From Leptospira meyeri (lineage in GTDB: Bacteria > Spirochaetota > Leptospiria > Leptospirales > Leptospiraceae): a DNA stretch of 54,453 bases. Made by a program: the position numbers and the translations under genes. Location of the stretch: the NCBI RefSeq assembly GCF_004368965.1, contig NZ_SORO01000005.1, positions 1 to 54,453 of the forward strand, written 5' to 3'. Positions 24,470-32,945 of the stretch are shown in pieces (position 1 is the first letter of the stretch; each line of letters begins with the position of its first letter). Below the pieces are notes generated by a model that was not told where the DNA came from, did no database searches, and was given only the letters and a program-made list of their open reading frames with translations.

Positions 24470-24625
24470 ACTTTTCCGAAATCGAAAGGAAATTGGATGA
24501 GAATGTAAGGTTTGAAAGAACCGGTGCAAATGGATTTTTTGCACAAAATTCAGACATCGATTCCCCAATTACAAATGAAAGATCATGAAATTAGGTTTAC
24601 GTATTCTTAGCCAAAGGAGAACCAA

Positions 24626-24898
24626 ATGAGCCAAACGATCATTACAAAAAATTTAGAGGATTATACAAAATTTCGAGTACAATCAGGATTTGAAAAAGAA
24701 AGTTTCCTGTTTGCATTTTTCTGTATTGCTACCATCTACCAAAGGTTTATCTTTGAATACCCAAATCAGATTCAAATCTTAAGAGAGATTTTCAAACAAG
24801 AAACTCAATCTTCCCATGCTAAAACCAATGCCTATTCCGATATTAAATTATTAGATTTAATCCTTTGGAAGATTGCGAATTTGGATTCTAATTCGTAG
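24626..24898 (+). CDS. Hypothetical protein, 90 aa
   Basis: A small soluble protein with a strong RBS (AAAGGAGAACCAA) right before its ATG. It begins SQTIITKNLEDYTKFRVQSG and ends ILWKIANLDSNS; mostly helical. No family is recognised. It is the last rightward gene before the minus-strand lipoprotein and parAB; about 260 bp of unassigned sequence follow. Confidence 0.55.
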   Translation: MSQTIITKNLEDYTKFRVQSGFEKESFLFAFFCIATIYQRFIFEYPNQIQILREIFKQETQSSHAKTNAYSDIKLLDLILWKIANLDSNS

Positions 24899-25156
24899 GT
24901 TAAAAGTATCTTATGGATTGTTTTCAAGAAGAACTCATTGTTCTTAATCAGATGGCAATCCCCCTCCCCTACTCCATCCATTGTCACCCATGTGGGTGGT
25001 TTGGTGTTACCTTTGTGACTTGGTAGATAGTGAATCTTCAGAAACCAATGAGACATAATCCTTGCAAAGAAATAGAATCAATCCATCGATACCGAAAGCA
25101 GCTCAAGTTTTCCATTTTTAAATAGATTGCTGCCTCAACCTGATGGGTTTAAAGGT

Positions 25157-25840
25157 TTATACTTCACTTTTGACTTTTACTTTTAGCTCTATATCGTCAC
25201 TTTTCTGAATGAGAAAGTTTCCATTATGAATGTAGAATTCAAATGTGCTAACAGATTTTCTTGGGGTCATAATTTTTAGAATATTCTTTCCATCCTTCTG
25301 GAATTCTTTCTTAAATTTCAAAAAGGTTCTGGAACAGGTAACAAATTCATCTGCGGTTTTGATCACATTTTTTTGGTTCGGATAATTTTCATTGATCAGT
25401 ATCGGTCTTTCTAATTGGTATCGATTCCCTTTCATACGAAAAGAATATGGATATATGACTTCCAATGTATCATTCGAAGGATTCCCATTCAGTTCAAATT
25501 GGTATAGATCTAAATCCAATGTCTTTTGTTTGAATTTATCTTTATCAAAACAGACTTCGACTAGGATTAGTATATCCTCTTCTGAAATATTCGCTTCAAA
25601 TTGATCCTTAAACTTTGAATGATGAATATTATTTGGATCATTTAAAACCAGGTTCGTATTTTCTTTTTCGATATAGAAGCCATTTAATTGGTAGATATTC
25701 GTTCCATAAAAGGAAGATTCTTCAAATTTCAGCTTGGAACTTTGGTTCAATCGATGTTCCGAAGTGATTCCTGGAGAGACCAAGGTCAATGAACTACAAG
25801 AGGTCAACGAAACTACTATACATACAAAAATCTTTTTCAT
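25157..25840 (-). CDS. Hypothetical lipoprotein, 227 aa
   Basis: The start at 25838-25840 (MKKIFVCIVVSLTSC) is chosen because it has GGGAG nearby and creates a standard lipoprotein signal with Cys at LTSCSS; the longer reading from 25894 would bury the signal. The mature protein is beta-rich (FEESSFYGTNIYQLNGFYIE; SVSTFEFYIHNGNFLIQKSDD). No family is recognised. It is downstream of parAB with 130 bp between, and is probably transcribed separately. Confidence 0.6.
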   Translation of the reverse strand: MKKIFVCIVVSLTSCSSLTLVSPGITSEHRLNQSSKLKFEESSFYGTNIYQLNGFYIEKENTNLVLNDPNNIHHSKFKDQFEANISEEDILILVEVCFDKDKFKQKTLDLDLYQFELNGNPSNDTLEVIYPYSFRMKGNRYQLERPILINENYPNQKNVIKTADEFVTCSRTFLKFKKEFQKDGKNILKIMTPRKSVSTFEFYIHNGNFLIQKSDDIELKVKVKSEV

Positions 25841-25970
25841 TTTTCTCCCTCGCTCTGACTTTAAAAATTGAGCATGATATCTTAAAACAAACAAACTGAA
25901 TCAAATCAGGGCCTCATTTAGACTCCCTTGGGCACTACATTTTTAGTTTAAAGAAGACACACTTCCAACA

Positions 25971-26831
25971 CTATACATTGACCATTTTTTCGATGGCTTG
26001 AAATAGTTTGGTTTGTTCCGCTTTCGTAAGTTTGGAATGTAAAAATGGAAACTTCTTCACAAACTGAGATTTGATGTCCACTTTTGGTTTTTGTTTGGGA
26101 GTGGCCTTTCGTTTGTTTGCCAAGTTTTTTAGGGCTTGTTTGAATTCGGTTGGTCCAGGATTGGATTGCTTTGCACCTTGTGCTAATCGTAAAGCTTCTC
26201 TATAAACAGCCTTGTAACGTTTCAGTTGAGGAACAGAGATTCCATGTGTTTTGGAAATCTCGGCAAGAGTTTTGCTGTCCTTGGAAGATAGATCTCCACC
26301 ACGATTGTCTTTTTGGAATGTGTCGGGAAAAAGATTCACTAAGATGTAGATGACTTGTGCCGGGTCTTTGATTTGCCGTCTGTCAAAGTTGTCCGACAAC
26401 ATCAAAACTTCTAATTCGCGAAGGGTGATTTTTCCTTCGATGTAACGAACTGGTGCTTCTGTGATGCCGAGTTCCTTCAGGGCTTTTTTACGGCGGTGGC
26501 CAGTAATAAGAGTGTTTGGTTTTAAAGAAAATCCAACGGCGTTTGCTCTTGGACCAAATACGATGAGAGGATCATGGATTCCCCCTTTTTTGATTCGGTC
26601 GACAAAACGTGACCAAGCCAATTCATCTTCTTTTTTGGATTTATCCCAATAGTCAAAGAACTTGATATTATCGGGATGATCGAGAAGTTCCGAAACATTC
26701 GCATTTCGAACAGGACTCAGTTCCCAGTTTTTGTTTGTTTGGTTTTGGAGCGAAAAGGATTCTTTGTTGGATACTAAAATGTTTTGTCCAAGGGACTCGA
26801 ACATGGCAGACTTTTTTGTTTTTGCACTCAT
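25971..26831 (-). CDS. parB: ParB plasmid partition protein
   Basis: A 286-aa ParB/Spo0J-type protein. PIVFGPRANAVGF-like strands lead to LITGHRRKKALKELG (about residues 107-121), the ParB box II (usually GERRxRA), so the CTP-binding Arg motif is present in a variant form; LSDNFDRRQIKDPAQVIYI follows, then an HTH (SKTHGISVPQLKRYKAVYREAL) and a basic C-terminus. It binds the centromere-like parS and loads on plasmid DNA as a CTP-gated clamp. Its ATG overlaps the parA stop by 4 bp (ATGA), so parA-parB are coupled. Length is normal. Confidence 0.88.
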   Translation of the reverse strand: MSAKTKKSAMFESLGQNILVSNKESFSLQNQTNKNWELSPVRNANVSELLDHPDNIKFFDYWDKSKKEDELAWSRFVDRIKKGGIHDPLIVFGPRANAVGFSLKPNTLITGHRRKKALKELGITEAPVRYIEGKITLRELEVLMLSDNFDRRQIKDPAQVIYILVNLFPDTFQKDNRGGDLSSKDSKTLAEISKTHGISVPQLKRYKAVYREALRLAQGAKQSNPGPTEFKQALKNLANKRKATPKQKPKVDIKSQFVKKFPFLHSKLTKAEQTKLFQAIEKMVNV

Positions 26832-27562
26832 AAAGAAATCACCTCACTTGCTAAGGAACTAAATTCTTGTTCGGACTTGGATCCTGATTTGAGAAGATTG
26901 CCTTTCATAATTGCTGACTGCACAGCGGCCGATCTTGTGATAAACGATTTTGTGTATTTGAATTTTCCTTCTTTCAGGATGTCGACAACATCATCTTTAG
27001 TTTTGTCGGAAACCATAGAAGGAACGGCAATGTGTTTCGGAGTTTTTAACCCAGATCGACCAATGAGTTCCACTTGTTTTTTTGCTTTGAGAAGGCCAGA
27101 CAAACTCCAACGATCATACGTGAGTGGAGAGAGAACGATGTCGGCGGCATAGAGTCCAATTTTGAATTCATATACTGGAGATGGTGGAGTGTCGATGATG
27201 ACATAGTCAAAAGGCAAAGCAGAAATTTCCTTTTTGGAACGAAGGAGTAAACCAGGATCATTTTGAGTTTCGGATCCCAAATCTTGTAAATCCGGAGAGC
27301 AAGGTATCACCGTGATCCCTTGGGATTGGAACATACATTCTTTTAGTTGTTTACGATCGGAAAAGGCTTGGTAGGCATTTTTTTTATCAATTTCTTCGAT
27401 GGAAAGATCACGCAGGAAAAAGTCAGTAAGGGAATATGACTGAGGGTCCAAGTCGATCACTAAAACCTTTTTCTTCAATTGGCTGATTGCCAATGCCAAA
27501 AAAATAGAAATTGTGCTTTTGGAAACGCCACCTTTCAAACTTGCCGAAGTGATAATTTTCAT
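26828..27562 (-). CDS. parA: ParA plasmid partition ATPase
   Basis: A 244-aa MinD/ParA-type ATPase. SASLKGGVSKSTISIFLALA (residues 7-26) is the deviant Walker A (KGGVxKST), with Ser in place of the usual Gly. VLVIDLDPQSYSLTDFF is motif A', and FDYVIIDTPPSP is Walker B. There is no N-terminal HTH, so parA is of the small type (Ib-like) and autoregulation probably depends on ParB. It segregates plasmid copies with ParB. Two palindromes, one in its own coding sequence and one upstream, may be parS. Confidence 0.92.
   Translation of the reverse strand: MKIITSASLKGGVSKSTISIFLALAISQLKKKVLVIDLDPQSYSLTDFFLRDLSIEEIDKKNAYQAFSDRKQLKECMFQSQGITVIPCSPDLQDLGSETQNDPGLLLRSKKEISALPFDYVIIDTPPSPVYEFKIGLYAADIVLSPLTYDRWSLSGLLKAKKQVELIGRSGLKTPKHIAVPSMVSDKTKDDVVDILKEGKFKYTKSFITRSAAVQSAIMKGNLLKSGSKSEQEFSSLASEVISL
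27300..27324. repeat. Candidate parS, copy inside parA
   Basis: CAAGGTATCAC-C-GTGATCCCTTG is a dyad with 10 of 11 pairs matching. The same 24-bp sequence (23 of 24 in the parA-coding orientation) is repeated at 27627-27651 on the opposite strand. Two copies of a long dyad, one inside parA and one next to it, are what one expects of a partition site; function is inferred. Confidence 0.55.
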
Positions 27563-27626
27563 TGAGAACCAACTTAGAATGAAATCGGAATAAATTCAAA
27601 TTTTAATTCTTCGGGAGAACAAAAAA

Positions 27627-27651
27627 CCAAAGGATCACGGTGATACCTTGG
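27627..27651. repeat. Candidate parS, copy upstream of parA
   Basis: CCAAAGGATCAC-G-GTGATACCTTGG, a 25-bp dyad (10 of 12 pairs), repeats the sequence at 27300-27324 in inverted orientation. A partial third copy (GGTGATAC) follows at 27651. It lies 65 bp upstream of parA, where it could also act as the parAB operator. Confidence 0.55.
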
Positions 27652-27745
27652 GTGATACGAGGAAAGCCGCCATTCATCTTTCTATTCAAAGTAAACTTTG
27701 TCTTGGGATTGTAAGATTTTTTACCTACGTTTAAGTTGCAAAACC

Positions 27746-28012
27746 ATGAAATTGCGAGTGCTGATTTTCCTGTTTGCAATCCATATCTCAATTCTGTTAA
27801 ACTGCGGAAATAATAGCGAAGAAAAATGCAAAGACGATGCAAAAACACGATTTCGAGATTTTTGTATTGGTGGTTTGATTACGAATCCAATTGTAAATCC
27901 TGATGGAAGTAGCCTAGACCAAATCTACACGGAATGCCTTTACAATGCTTATAAACTCGAACAATGCAATAAAAAATCTGGAAACATAGACATTTACTCA
28001 ATTGTTCATTGA
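27746..28012 (+). CDS. Small Cys-rich lipoprotein, 88 aa
   Basis: The ATG at 27746 opens MKLRVLIFLFAIHISILLNC, a lipoprotein signal with lipobox ILLNC. The mature part has five further Cys (KCKDD, DFCIGG, TECLYN, EQCNKK) and no known domain. It is the first of three small exported proteins encoded on the plus strand (27746-29058). An earlier start at 27698 would add a non-signal extension and is unlikely. Confidence 0.6.
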   Translation: MKLRVLIFLFAIHISILLNCGNNSEEKCKDDAKTRFRDFCIGGLITNPIVNPDGSSLDQIYTECLYNAYKLEQCNKKSGNIDIYSIVH

Positions 28013-28151
28013 CCAATGCTAATGACAATTCTCTAGATTCAGCGGAAGAATACTGATATGAGATCAATTTTAGGCAGTTACAATACCAAAAGGATGCTAA
28101 ATTCGATTGGGAGATGCTTTTTACATAGAAATTAAATTTTTGGGGAATCCT

Positions 28152-28727
28152 ATGAAAGTTTATATATTATATCTTGTTCTGGCTTTATCCATGCTACCTC
28201 TCATTTCGAAAGAGATTGATAGAGGTAAATGTGAAGACTACAGAAAAGGTAATGAAAAAGAATACCCTTCTTGTTTAAAAAACAAAAAGGATCATCCCTG
28301 CGAAATAGTGAAACAGGCAAAATCATGGAAGGAAGTACTGGATCTTTTAAAAGGAAAGGGTGTGATTGAAGACCCCTCTACATTAGTGGAATATACTTTT
28401 GATGGAGAAAACATAGAGTATACTATGACTTTTGAAGAAGGGACCATGATGGCCAAAAAATATGGAATCCGAAAGATTCCAGGTTATATTAAAATCATCA
28501 GCGAAAATGAAGTTGAGTATAGTTTATTAAAACCTTTAGATGGTCCCTGCAAAGGAGTGACTAATAAAGTTTCCTGTTCTGTCATGCAGGCACCGATCGG
28601 TCCAGTGCTTATCATTGGTTTTGAAGGAAAACCTGATAGCTGCGGGATAGTTACTTACTTTAAAGAAGGATTAGATGAGATGGAGAGCGAAAAAACGTTT
28701 CCTTCAAACGGCAAAAGAAAGCCGTAA
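28152..28727 (+). CDS. Secreted protein of unknown function, 191 aa
   Basis: Signal peptide MKVYILYLVLALSMLPLISK is clear when the ATG at 28152 is used. The mature part has paired Cys (GKCEDYRK, PSCLKNKKDHPCEI, GPCKGV, VSCSVM, DSCGIV), probably disulphide-bonded, and is beta-rich in its C-terminal half (YIKIISENEVEYSLL). It is likely periplasmic. No family is recognised. Confidence 0.6.
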   Translation: MKVYILYLVLALSMLPLISKEIDRGKCEDYRKGNEKEYPSCLKNKKDHPCEIVKQAKSWKEVLDLLKGKGVIEDPSTLVEYTFDGENIEYTMTFEEGTMMAKKYGIRKIPGYIKIISENEVEYSLLKPLDGPCKGVTNKVSCSVMQAPIGPVLIIGFEGKPDSCGIVTYFKEGLDEMESEKTFPSNGKRKP

Positions 28728-28761
28728 CTTTAAACAAATGAAAAAAATCGGAGAACAACTA

Positions 28762-29058
28762 ATGAAACAATACATCCTGCTTCCAATCCTCGTTTTTCTA
28801 TTCCCACTTGCCGTATTTTCAGACAAACAGAAAGGAAACCGGCCAATAGATTTTTCCAAGGAAGAACCGGTTCATCCGTTTTACGAATCATACGGTGGGA
28901 ATGGCAACATGAACTGCAAAGAGAAACAAGAGTGTATGTCAAATTGTACAAGTTCGGTGTATGTGTATACGAACCGGGGGAAATCTTTGGAGTCGGCGCG
29001 CCAAGGTTGTATTGCGGATTGCAATCGGATTGTTTGTTTGCCAGAGAATAAAAAGTAA
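28762..29058 (+). CDS. Small secreted Cys-rich protein, 98 aa
   Basis: The start at 28762 has CGGAGAAC 8 bases upstream and a signal peptide MKQYILLPILVFLFPLAVFS. Four or more Cys in the mature part (NCKEKQECMSNC, GCIADCNRIVC) suggest disulphides. It belongs with the two preceding small exported genes, 34 bp downstream of the last. Confidence 0.6.
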   Translation: MKQYILLPILVFLFPLAVFSDKQKGNRPIDFSKEEPVHPFYESYGGNGNMNCKEKQECMSNCTSSVYVYTNRGKSLESARQGCIADCNRIVCLPENKK

Positions 29059-29110
29059 TCCATTGCGAGATCACGTAATGGATAAAAAATCGTTTCAACT
29101 TCCATGCTGA

Positions 29111-29266
29111 GTGAGAGCTTATGCGCCAGCGATTGCAGCGGAAATCCTTTCCGGTAAAGAATCCGATTATGATTTTAATTTTGATTCGGAAAGATTGGAG
29201 CGGAAAGCGCGGTCACGTCGACAATCCATTTCAAAAATACTAACAAATGTGAGGCGCCATTTTTAA
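29111..29266 (+). pseudogene. 51-codon coding remnant
   Basis: From a GTG at 29111 a frame reads RAYAPAIAAEILSGKESDYD and continues FNFDSERLERKARSRRQSIS, then TNVRRHF and a stop. The composition is protein-like, unlike the other frames, and resembles the last residues of an FAD-dependent oxidoreductase (APAIAxEILSG...FDxxR). No upstream part of such a gene is present, so I read it as the 3' remnant of a larger gene. The family assignment is weak. Confidence 0.35.
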
Positions 29267-29809
29267 GAAGAAAATATCCTTTCACCTAGCGAACTAGGCT
29301 TACCGACGTTTTTAACAAAAAAAATGCTTGTACTGTTTTGGTACTTCGGTTAGGGTTGTTTGTAAGTAATCCTTAATCGGGTTAAGTCAAACGCCCTGGA
29401 AGGTGTGGTAGCCAACCAGGGCAAATTTCTCCTCCAAAACCAAATCACCTTTCCACCACCTCCAAACTTTCGTTTGGGTCACAGTGAAAATTCCAGATTT
29501 ATGTCTCTTTTACTTATTGACAGTTTATCGACATCGGTACATTTAGGGATCGTTCGGTGGACACTGCCGGACACGGCTCTACCACATAGCCGTTATGACT
29601 TAACTCGGAATTCCTAAAAAAAGTTCCGACGGAACGTTCGAAAGAACTTTCCCATCTCTCGATTTTACTTGGACCGAAGGTTTGTCTCATTTTGAAAAAC
29701 CAATGGCAAGTAGAGTAGGGGAGGTATGCGTTCGATGAATGCATTGGCATAGAAACGACCAGATGCTCGTAGCCGGAGTCAGTGTTCATTTGGAAGAAGG
29801 AACCTAAAA
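29267..29809. other. Gene-free stretch before the second winged-helix gene
   Basis: About 540 bp. Short ORFs exist but none has an RBS plus protein-like sequence. Apart from a presumed promoter of the following gene, I see nothing specific. Confidence 0.5.
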
Positions 29810-30364
29810 ATGAAAACCAACCGGACAGGAATTTGGATTCCCAGGGAGATTGAATGCCTTGTGGATTTGAGTGTTTCAGAAAAGTATCTGCTTTCAGAAA
29901 TTCGATCGTTAACATTGGCGAAAGGATGTTTTGCATCGAACACTTACTTTGCGAAACTACTTGGGAAAAAACCCGATACCATCTCTCGGATGATCTCTAA
30001 ACTTCGAAAACGAAACTATATCGCACAACTTTCCTTCGATGGAAGGAGACGCGAATTGTCATACTGCTTAGGAATTGTGTCCGAACCGGCAGTGGAAACA
30101 AAACCAAGTGCTCCCTTACAAAAATCCAAGGCAGATTCGGAAGTTTCAGCAGTTCCTTTTGTACCTAGTACAACAAAAGTACATAACATAAGTACAAAGA
30201 ATCCTTTGGATGTTTGGAAAGAGTTTTTGCATTGGACTAACCAATTGGCACCATCGACTCGCATTCGGATCCAGTCGGCCCTTGGACCAGAGAATTTGAC
30301 CAAACAAGATCGGATCTTTTGGGAAAACTTTGCGATGAGACCTCAGCCTATGTTTGGGAGTTAG
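29810..30364 (+). CDS. Winged-helix replication-type protein (GIWIP family), copy 2
   Basis: A 184-aa paralogue of the protein at 13432-13962: TGIWIPREIECLVDLSVSEK, then FASNTYFAKLLGKKPDTISRMISKLRKRNYI and a RRRELSYCLG wing line up with that protein over the first 80 residues, while the C-terminal halves diverge (Ser/Thr/Pro-rich linker, then NPLDVWKEFLHWTNQLAPSTRIRIQ). The start at 29810 follows GAAGAAGGAACCTAAAA. A DNA-binding role in replication, copy control or regulation is inferred from the wHTH only. Confidence 0.7.
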   Translation: MKTNRTGIWIPREIECLVDLSVSEKYLLSEIRSLTLAKGCFASNTYFAKLLGKKPDTISRMISKLRKRNYIAQLSFDGRRRELSYCLGIVSEPAVETKPSAPLQKSKADSEVSAVPFVPSTTKVHNISTKNPLDVWKEFLHWTNQLAPSTRIRIQSALGPENLTKQDRIFWENFAMRPQPMFGS

Positions 30365-30500
30365 GTGGAACAACAGATAACCTTCAATATTAAGAATACG
30401 GAAATCAAAAGTATTATTAGGTAGTTTCAAAGTTTTGCTTCCTTTGAGAAGGATTTATTGATCGGACGAATGTACAGATCAATTAGTGAAAGGAAGACTA

Positions 30501-30602
30501 ATGAGAGCCAATGTCTATACTATTGGTTTTGTCTTGAAGGATGTAAATCGAAAGTTAGGTAGGAAAGGATTCTCAAAAAAACATTTGGAAAATACAGACT
30601 AA
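30501..30602 (+). CDS. Possible 33-aa protein or gene remnant
   Basis: The ATG at 30501 is preceded by AAAGGAAG at correct spacing and encodes MRANVYTIGFVLKDVNRKLG..., ending NTD. It may be a small protein or the N-terminal fragment of a lost gene. No homology is recognised. Confidence 0.3.
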   Translation: MRANVYTIGFVLKDVNRKLGRKGFSKKHLENTD

Positions 30603-30705
30603 TTTTTATAAACAAAATATTCCGGGTTTTGTATGAGCGAACGTGTAAGTTAACTGAAATAGATGGAACTAATTGATGCACAATCGTACCTTCATCAGAA
30701 AGAAA

Positions 30706-30776
30706 ATTAAACTAAAGTTAACTTGAAAAATAATAATCCTGGGTATGCAGAAATTGCAAGTTAACTTTAGTTTAAT
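30706..30776. repeat. 19-bp perfect inverted repeat
   Basis: ATTAAACTAAAGTTAACTT at 30706-30724 is exactly complementary to 30758-30776, with a 33-bp spacer. A third AAGTTAACT lies upstream near 30645. There is no T-run, so it is not a standard terminator. It could be the ends of a miniature element, a recombination site or a paired regulator site at the island edge. Confidence 0.7.
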
Positions 30777-31183
30777 CTCAATTCGTTTGTAAGGTACTTT
30801 CATACTTTAATGATCCTGTTGGGGCTAATACAAATGGAAAACATGCAATTAGGAAATAAAACTCTCCAAATATTTCCTAACAGAGTTTGTAGATAATAAC
30901 GCAACTAAAATGAAAAGTGATCTACGAGTATATAAATCGGCCAGAGCATAAAAGATAAACAAACTTGGATCAAAATGTAGCATATAGGAAAATCTCTTCT
31001 ATCTTTAGATGTCAATTCTTTAAACTAACAATTTCACGATGGCATCCTGATGTAATAAACGGTTCCAAACTAAATACTCTCCAAAATACCTAATTGTTCA
31101 AAGTTACTTTATAGTCTTAAAAATTTCTAAGATGTTTCTGAAAATTTGTTGCCAAATTCCAGAAACATCCACATACTAATACC

Positions 31184-31549
31184 ATGCGTAGGTTTCTGGT
31201 TCTATTTCTAATGATTGCTATTCCTTTTGGCTCGGATTGTAGCGATCAAATGAAGCTTACTGGAATTTGTCATCTCACCAAAGCCAATGTTAAAAAAAGT
31301 ATTCTTAAGTGCCATCAAGAAAATCAAACAGCCAAAGATAGTTGTGAGTGTGCCAAGTCGAAACCTGTTATTATTTCTAAATCTGCTTCTGATTTCGTAA
31401 GTATATTTTTTGCTCAGCTTACTTTTATCACTTCAACTTATGTAAGTTTTGACTTAGAAAAACCCCTTCTTGAATTTGTCTTTGTACCAAAAATACGATT
31501 AAGAAATTCAGACGATTCATATTTAGAAACGATTCATCTACTTCTCTGA
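31184..31549 (+). CDS. Exported Cys-containing protein at the head of the efflux operon, 121 aa
   Basis: Signal peptide MRRFLVLFLMIAIPFGSDC is followed by TGICHLTKANVKKSILKCHQ and KDSCECAKSK, five Cys and two His in 30 residues, suggesting metal binding; a hydrophobic stretch (DFVSIFFAQLTFITSTYVSF) follows. The gene sits 66 bp upstream of the outer-membrane efflux gene, in the same orientation. A role as periplasmic metal-binding accessory is inferred from place and composition. No family is recognised. Confidence 0.5.
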   Translation: MRRFLVLFLMIAIPFGSDCSDQMKLTGICHLTKANVKKSILKCHQENQTAKDSCECAKSKPVIISKSASDFVSIFFAQLTFITSTYVSFDLEKPLLEFVFVPKIRLRNSDDSYLETIHLLL

Positions 31550-31615
31550 ATATATTCTCACACACTGACTTTTAGTCTGTTAAGTTGATTATGTATGTTT
31601 CACTGGAGGATTTTG

Positions 31616-32944
31616 ATGAAGCGTCTGGTTATTATTTCGATTTTACAATTTGCGACGTCTATTAAGGGGCAAGAAATTGAGCCTTTCTTGGATTCTTTAA
31701 TTTCTTCTCATCCTGAAATTCGCGCGCTGGATGCAGAGCTAAAATCCAAACATGCGAATGCAGGCCATGAGACCACATACCCTGATCCGAAAATAGGGAT
31801 TTCGTTTCGCAACTATCCAACGAGATCTTACTCCCTTAACAACAGGGCATATGATACACCAAGTATGACAGGCATTGAGTATAGCATTTCTCAGGAGATC
31901 CCTTTTCCGGGAAGGTTGACTTTGCAGGGGAAAGTGAGGAAACTTGAGGAAATTGAGTTTTTACATTTTTCCAAATCTCGAAAAAATCAATTTTTGTTAG
32001 AGTATCTCTCCCAATTAATTCGATTTAGAAGTGCGAACTTAAAAATTAATTTAAACAGCCAGATTCAAAAGACTTTAGAAAGCCAAAAAGTTATTTCTGC
32101 TTCCAATTTTGCCACTGGGAGTTCTGCTCTAGATAAAACACTTAAACTGCAAATCGAAGGAACAATCTCACTAGACCGACAAATTGAACTAACTCGAGAT
32201 AAAGACAATGCAAAGGCGTTTTTATCTTATTATGTAAGCGATTCTGTTAGTCTAACAAAAATTTTAGAAACAGACTTAACCAAATATCTCAGTGAAAAAC
32301 ATTTATTTATTAAAACAAATAAAGCAAATCTAAGGCTTAACCTAACTGAAAACCCCAATTACAAACTATCTTCGGTTGCCGTTGAACGTGCTAAGAACGA
32401 AAGTAAACTTTCTAGCCTTCTTCATGCTCCTGATACAGAACTTTTCTTTGCATACATGCGCCGCCGAAATCAAATTATTGCAGTAGACGATGGGCCACTG
32501 AATTATCAAGTAATGGATCAAACAGAATATAGAGGAGATTTATTTTCAGTCGGAATAAATGTTCGTGTTCCCGTTTGGTCTTTTTTTTCAGCACATGATT
32601 TAGCGGAACGTTCGAATGAAAATACGAAATCCAAAAGTTTCGAGCTGGAGAAAAATAAACTCTTTTTAGAATCAAACTTTGATAAATTACTTTTAACATT
32701 TGAGTCGTTGGAATCTCAAATTGAATTATATGAAAATAAATTAATACCCGAATTGAACAAGAGTTTATCAGCTTCATCGGCTGGTTATGCAAGTGGTAGC
32801 AGTAATCTAATTGAAGCATTGGCGTCTAAAATTGATTTATTGAAGGCATACGTCATGCTCGAGGAAGTGAAAGAAAAGAAAGATCTAACTGTAATTCTGA
32901 TTTTGGAACTCACCGACTCTCTACTTAAGGCAAAAAACAATTAA
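31616..32944 (+). CDS. TolC/CusC-type outer-membrane efflux protein
   Basis: A 442-aa outer-membrane factor from the ATG at 31616 (RBS GGAGG; an ATG 21 bases upstream lacks one). MKRLVIISILQFATSIKGQE is the signal peptide. PDPKIGISFRNYP, SISQEIPFPGRLTLQGKV and later GYASGSSNLIEALASKIDLLKAYV are hallmarks of the OEP family, with long coiled-coil segments between. It forms the trimeric exit duct for the RND pump encoded next: the adaptor begins 1 bp after its stop. The second pump of the island (42570-47314) has no OMF of its own and might share this one. Confidence 0.85.
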   Translation: MKRLVIISILQFATSIKGQEIEPFLDSLISSHPEIRALDAELKSKHANAGHETTYPDPKIGISFRNYPTRSYSLNNRAYDTPSMTGIEYSISQEIPFPGRLTLQGKVRKLEEIEFLHFSKSRKNQFLLEYLSQLIRFRSANLKINLNSQIQKTLESQKVISASNFATGSSALDKTLKLQIEGTISLDRQIELTRDKDNAKAFLSYYVSDSVSLTKILETDLTKYLSEKHLFIKTNKANLRLNLTENPNYKLSSVAVERAKNESKLSSLLHAPDTELFFAYMRRRNQIIAVDDGPLNYQVMDQTEYRGDLFSVGINVRVPVWSFFSAHDLAERSNENTKSKSFELEKNKLFLESNFDKLLLTFESLESQIELYENKLIPELNKSLSASSAGYASGSSNLIEALASKIDLLKAYVMLEEVKEKKDLTVILILELTDSLLKAKNN

Positions 32945-32945
32945 T

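Larger units (their letters stand above)
30365..31183. other. Gene-poor boundary of the metal-resistance island
   Basis: 820 bp with a long inverted repeat (30706-30776), a 33-codon ORF (30501-30602) and otherwise AT-rich sequence. It separates the replicon backbone from the metal genes. No insertion sequence was recognised at this edge. Confidence 0.5.

Noticed and set aside
27603..27848. Minus-strand 81-codon ORF upstream of parA
   Set aside because: Its QGITVI stretch comes from the duplicated dyad also found in parA; the rest is not protein-like and overlaps a better lipoprotein gene.
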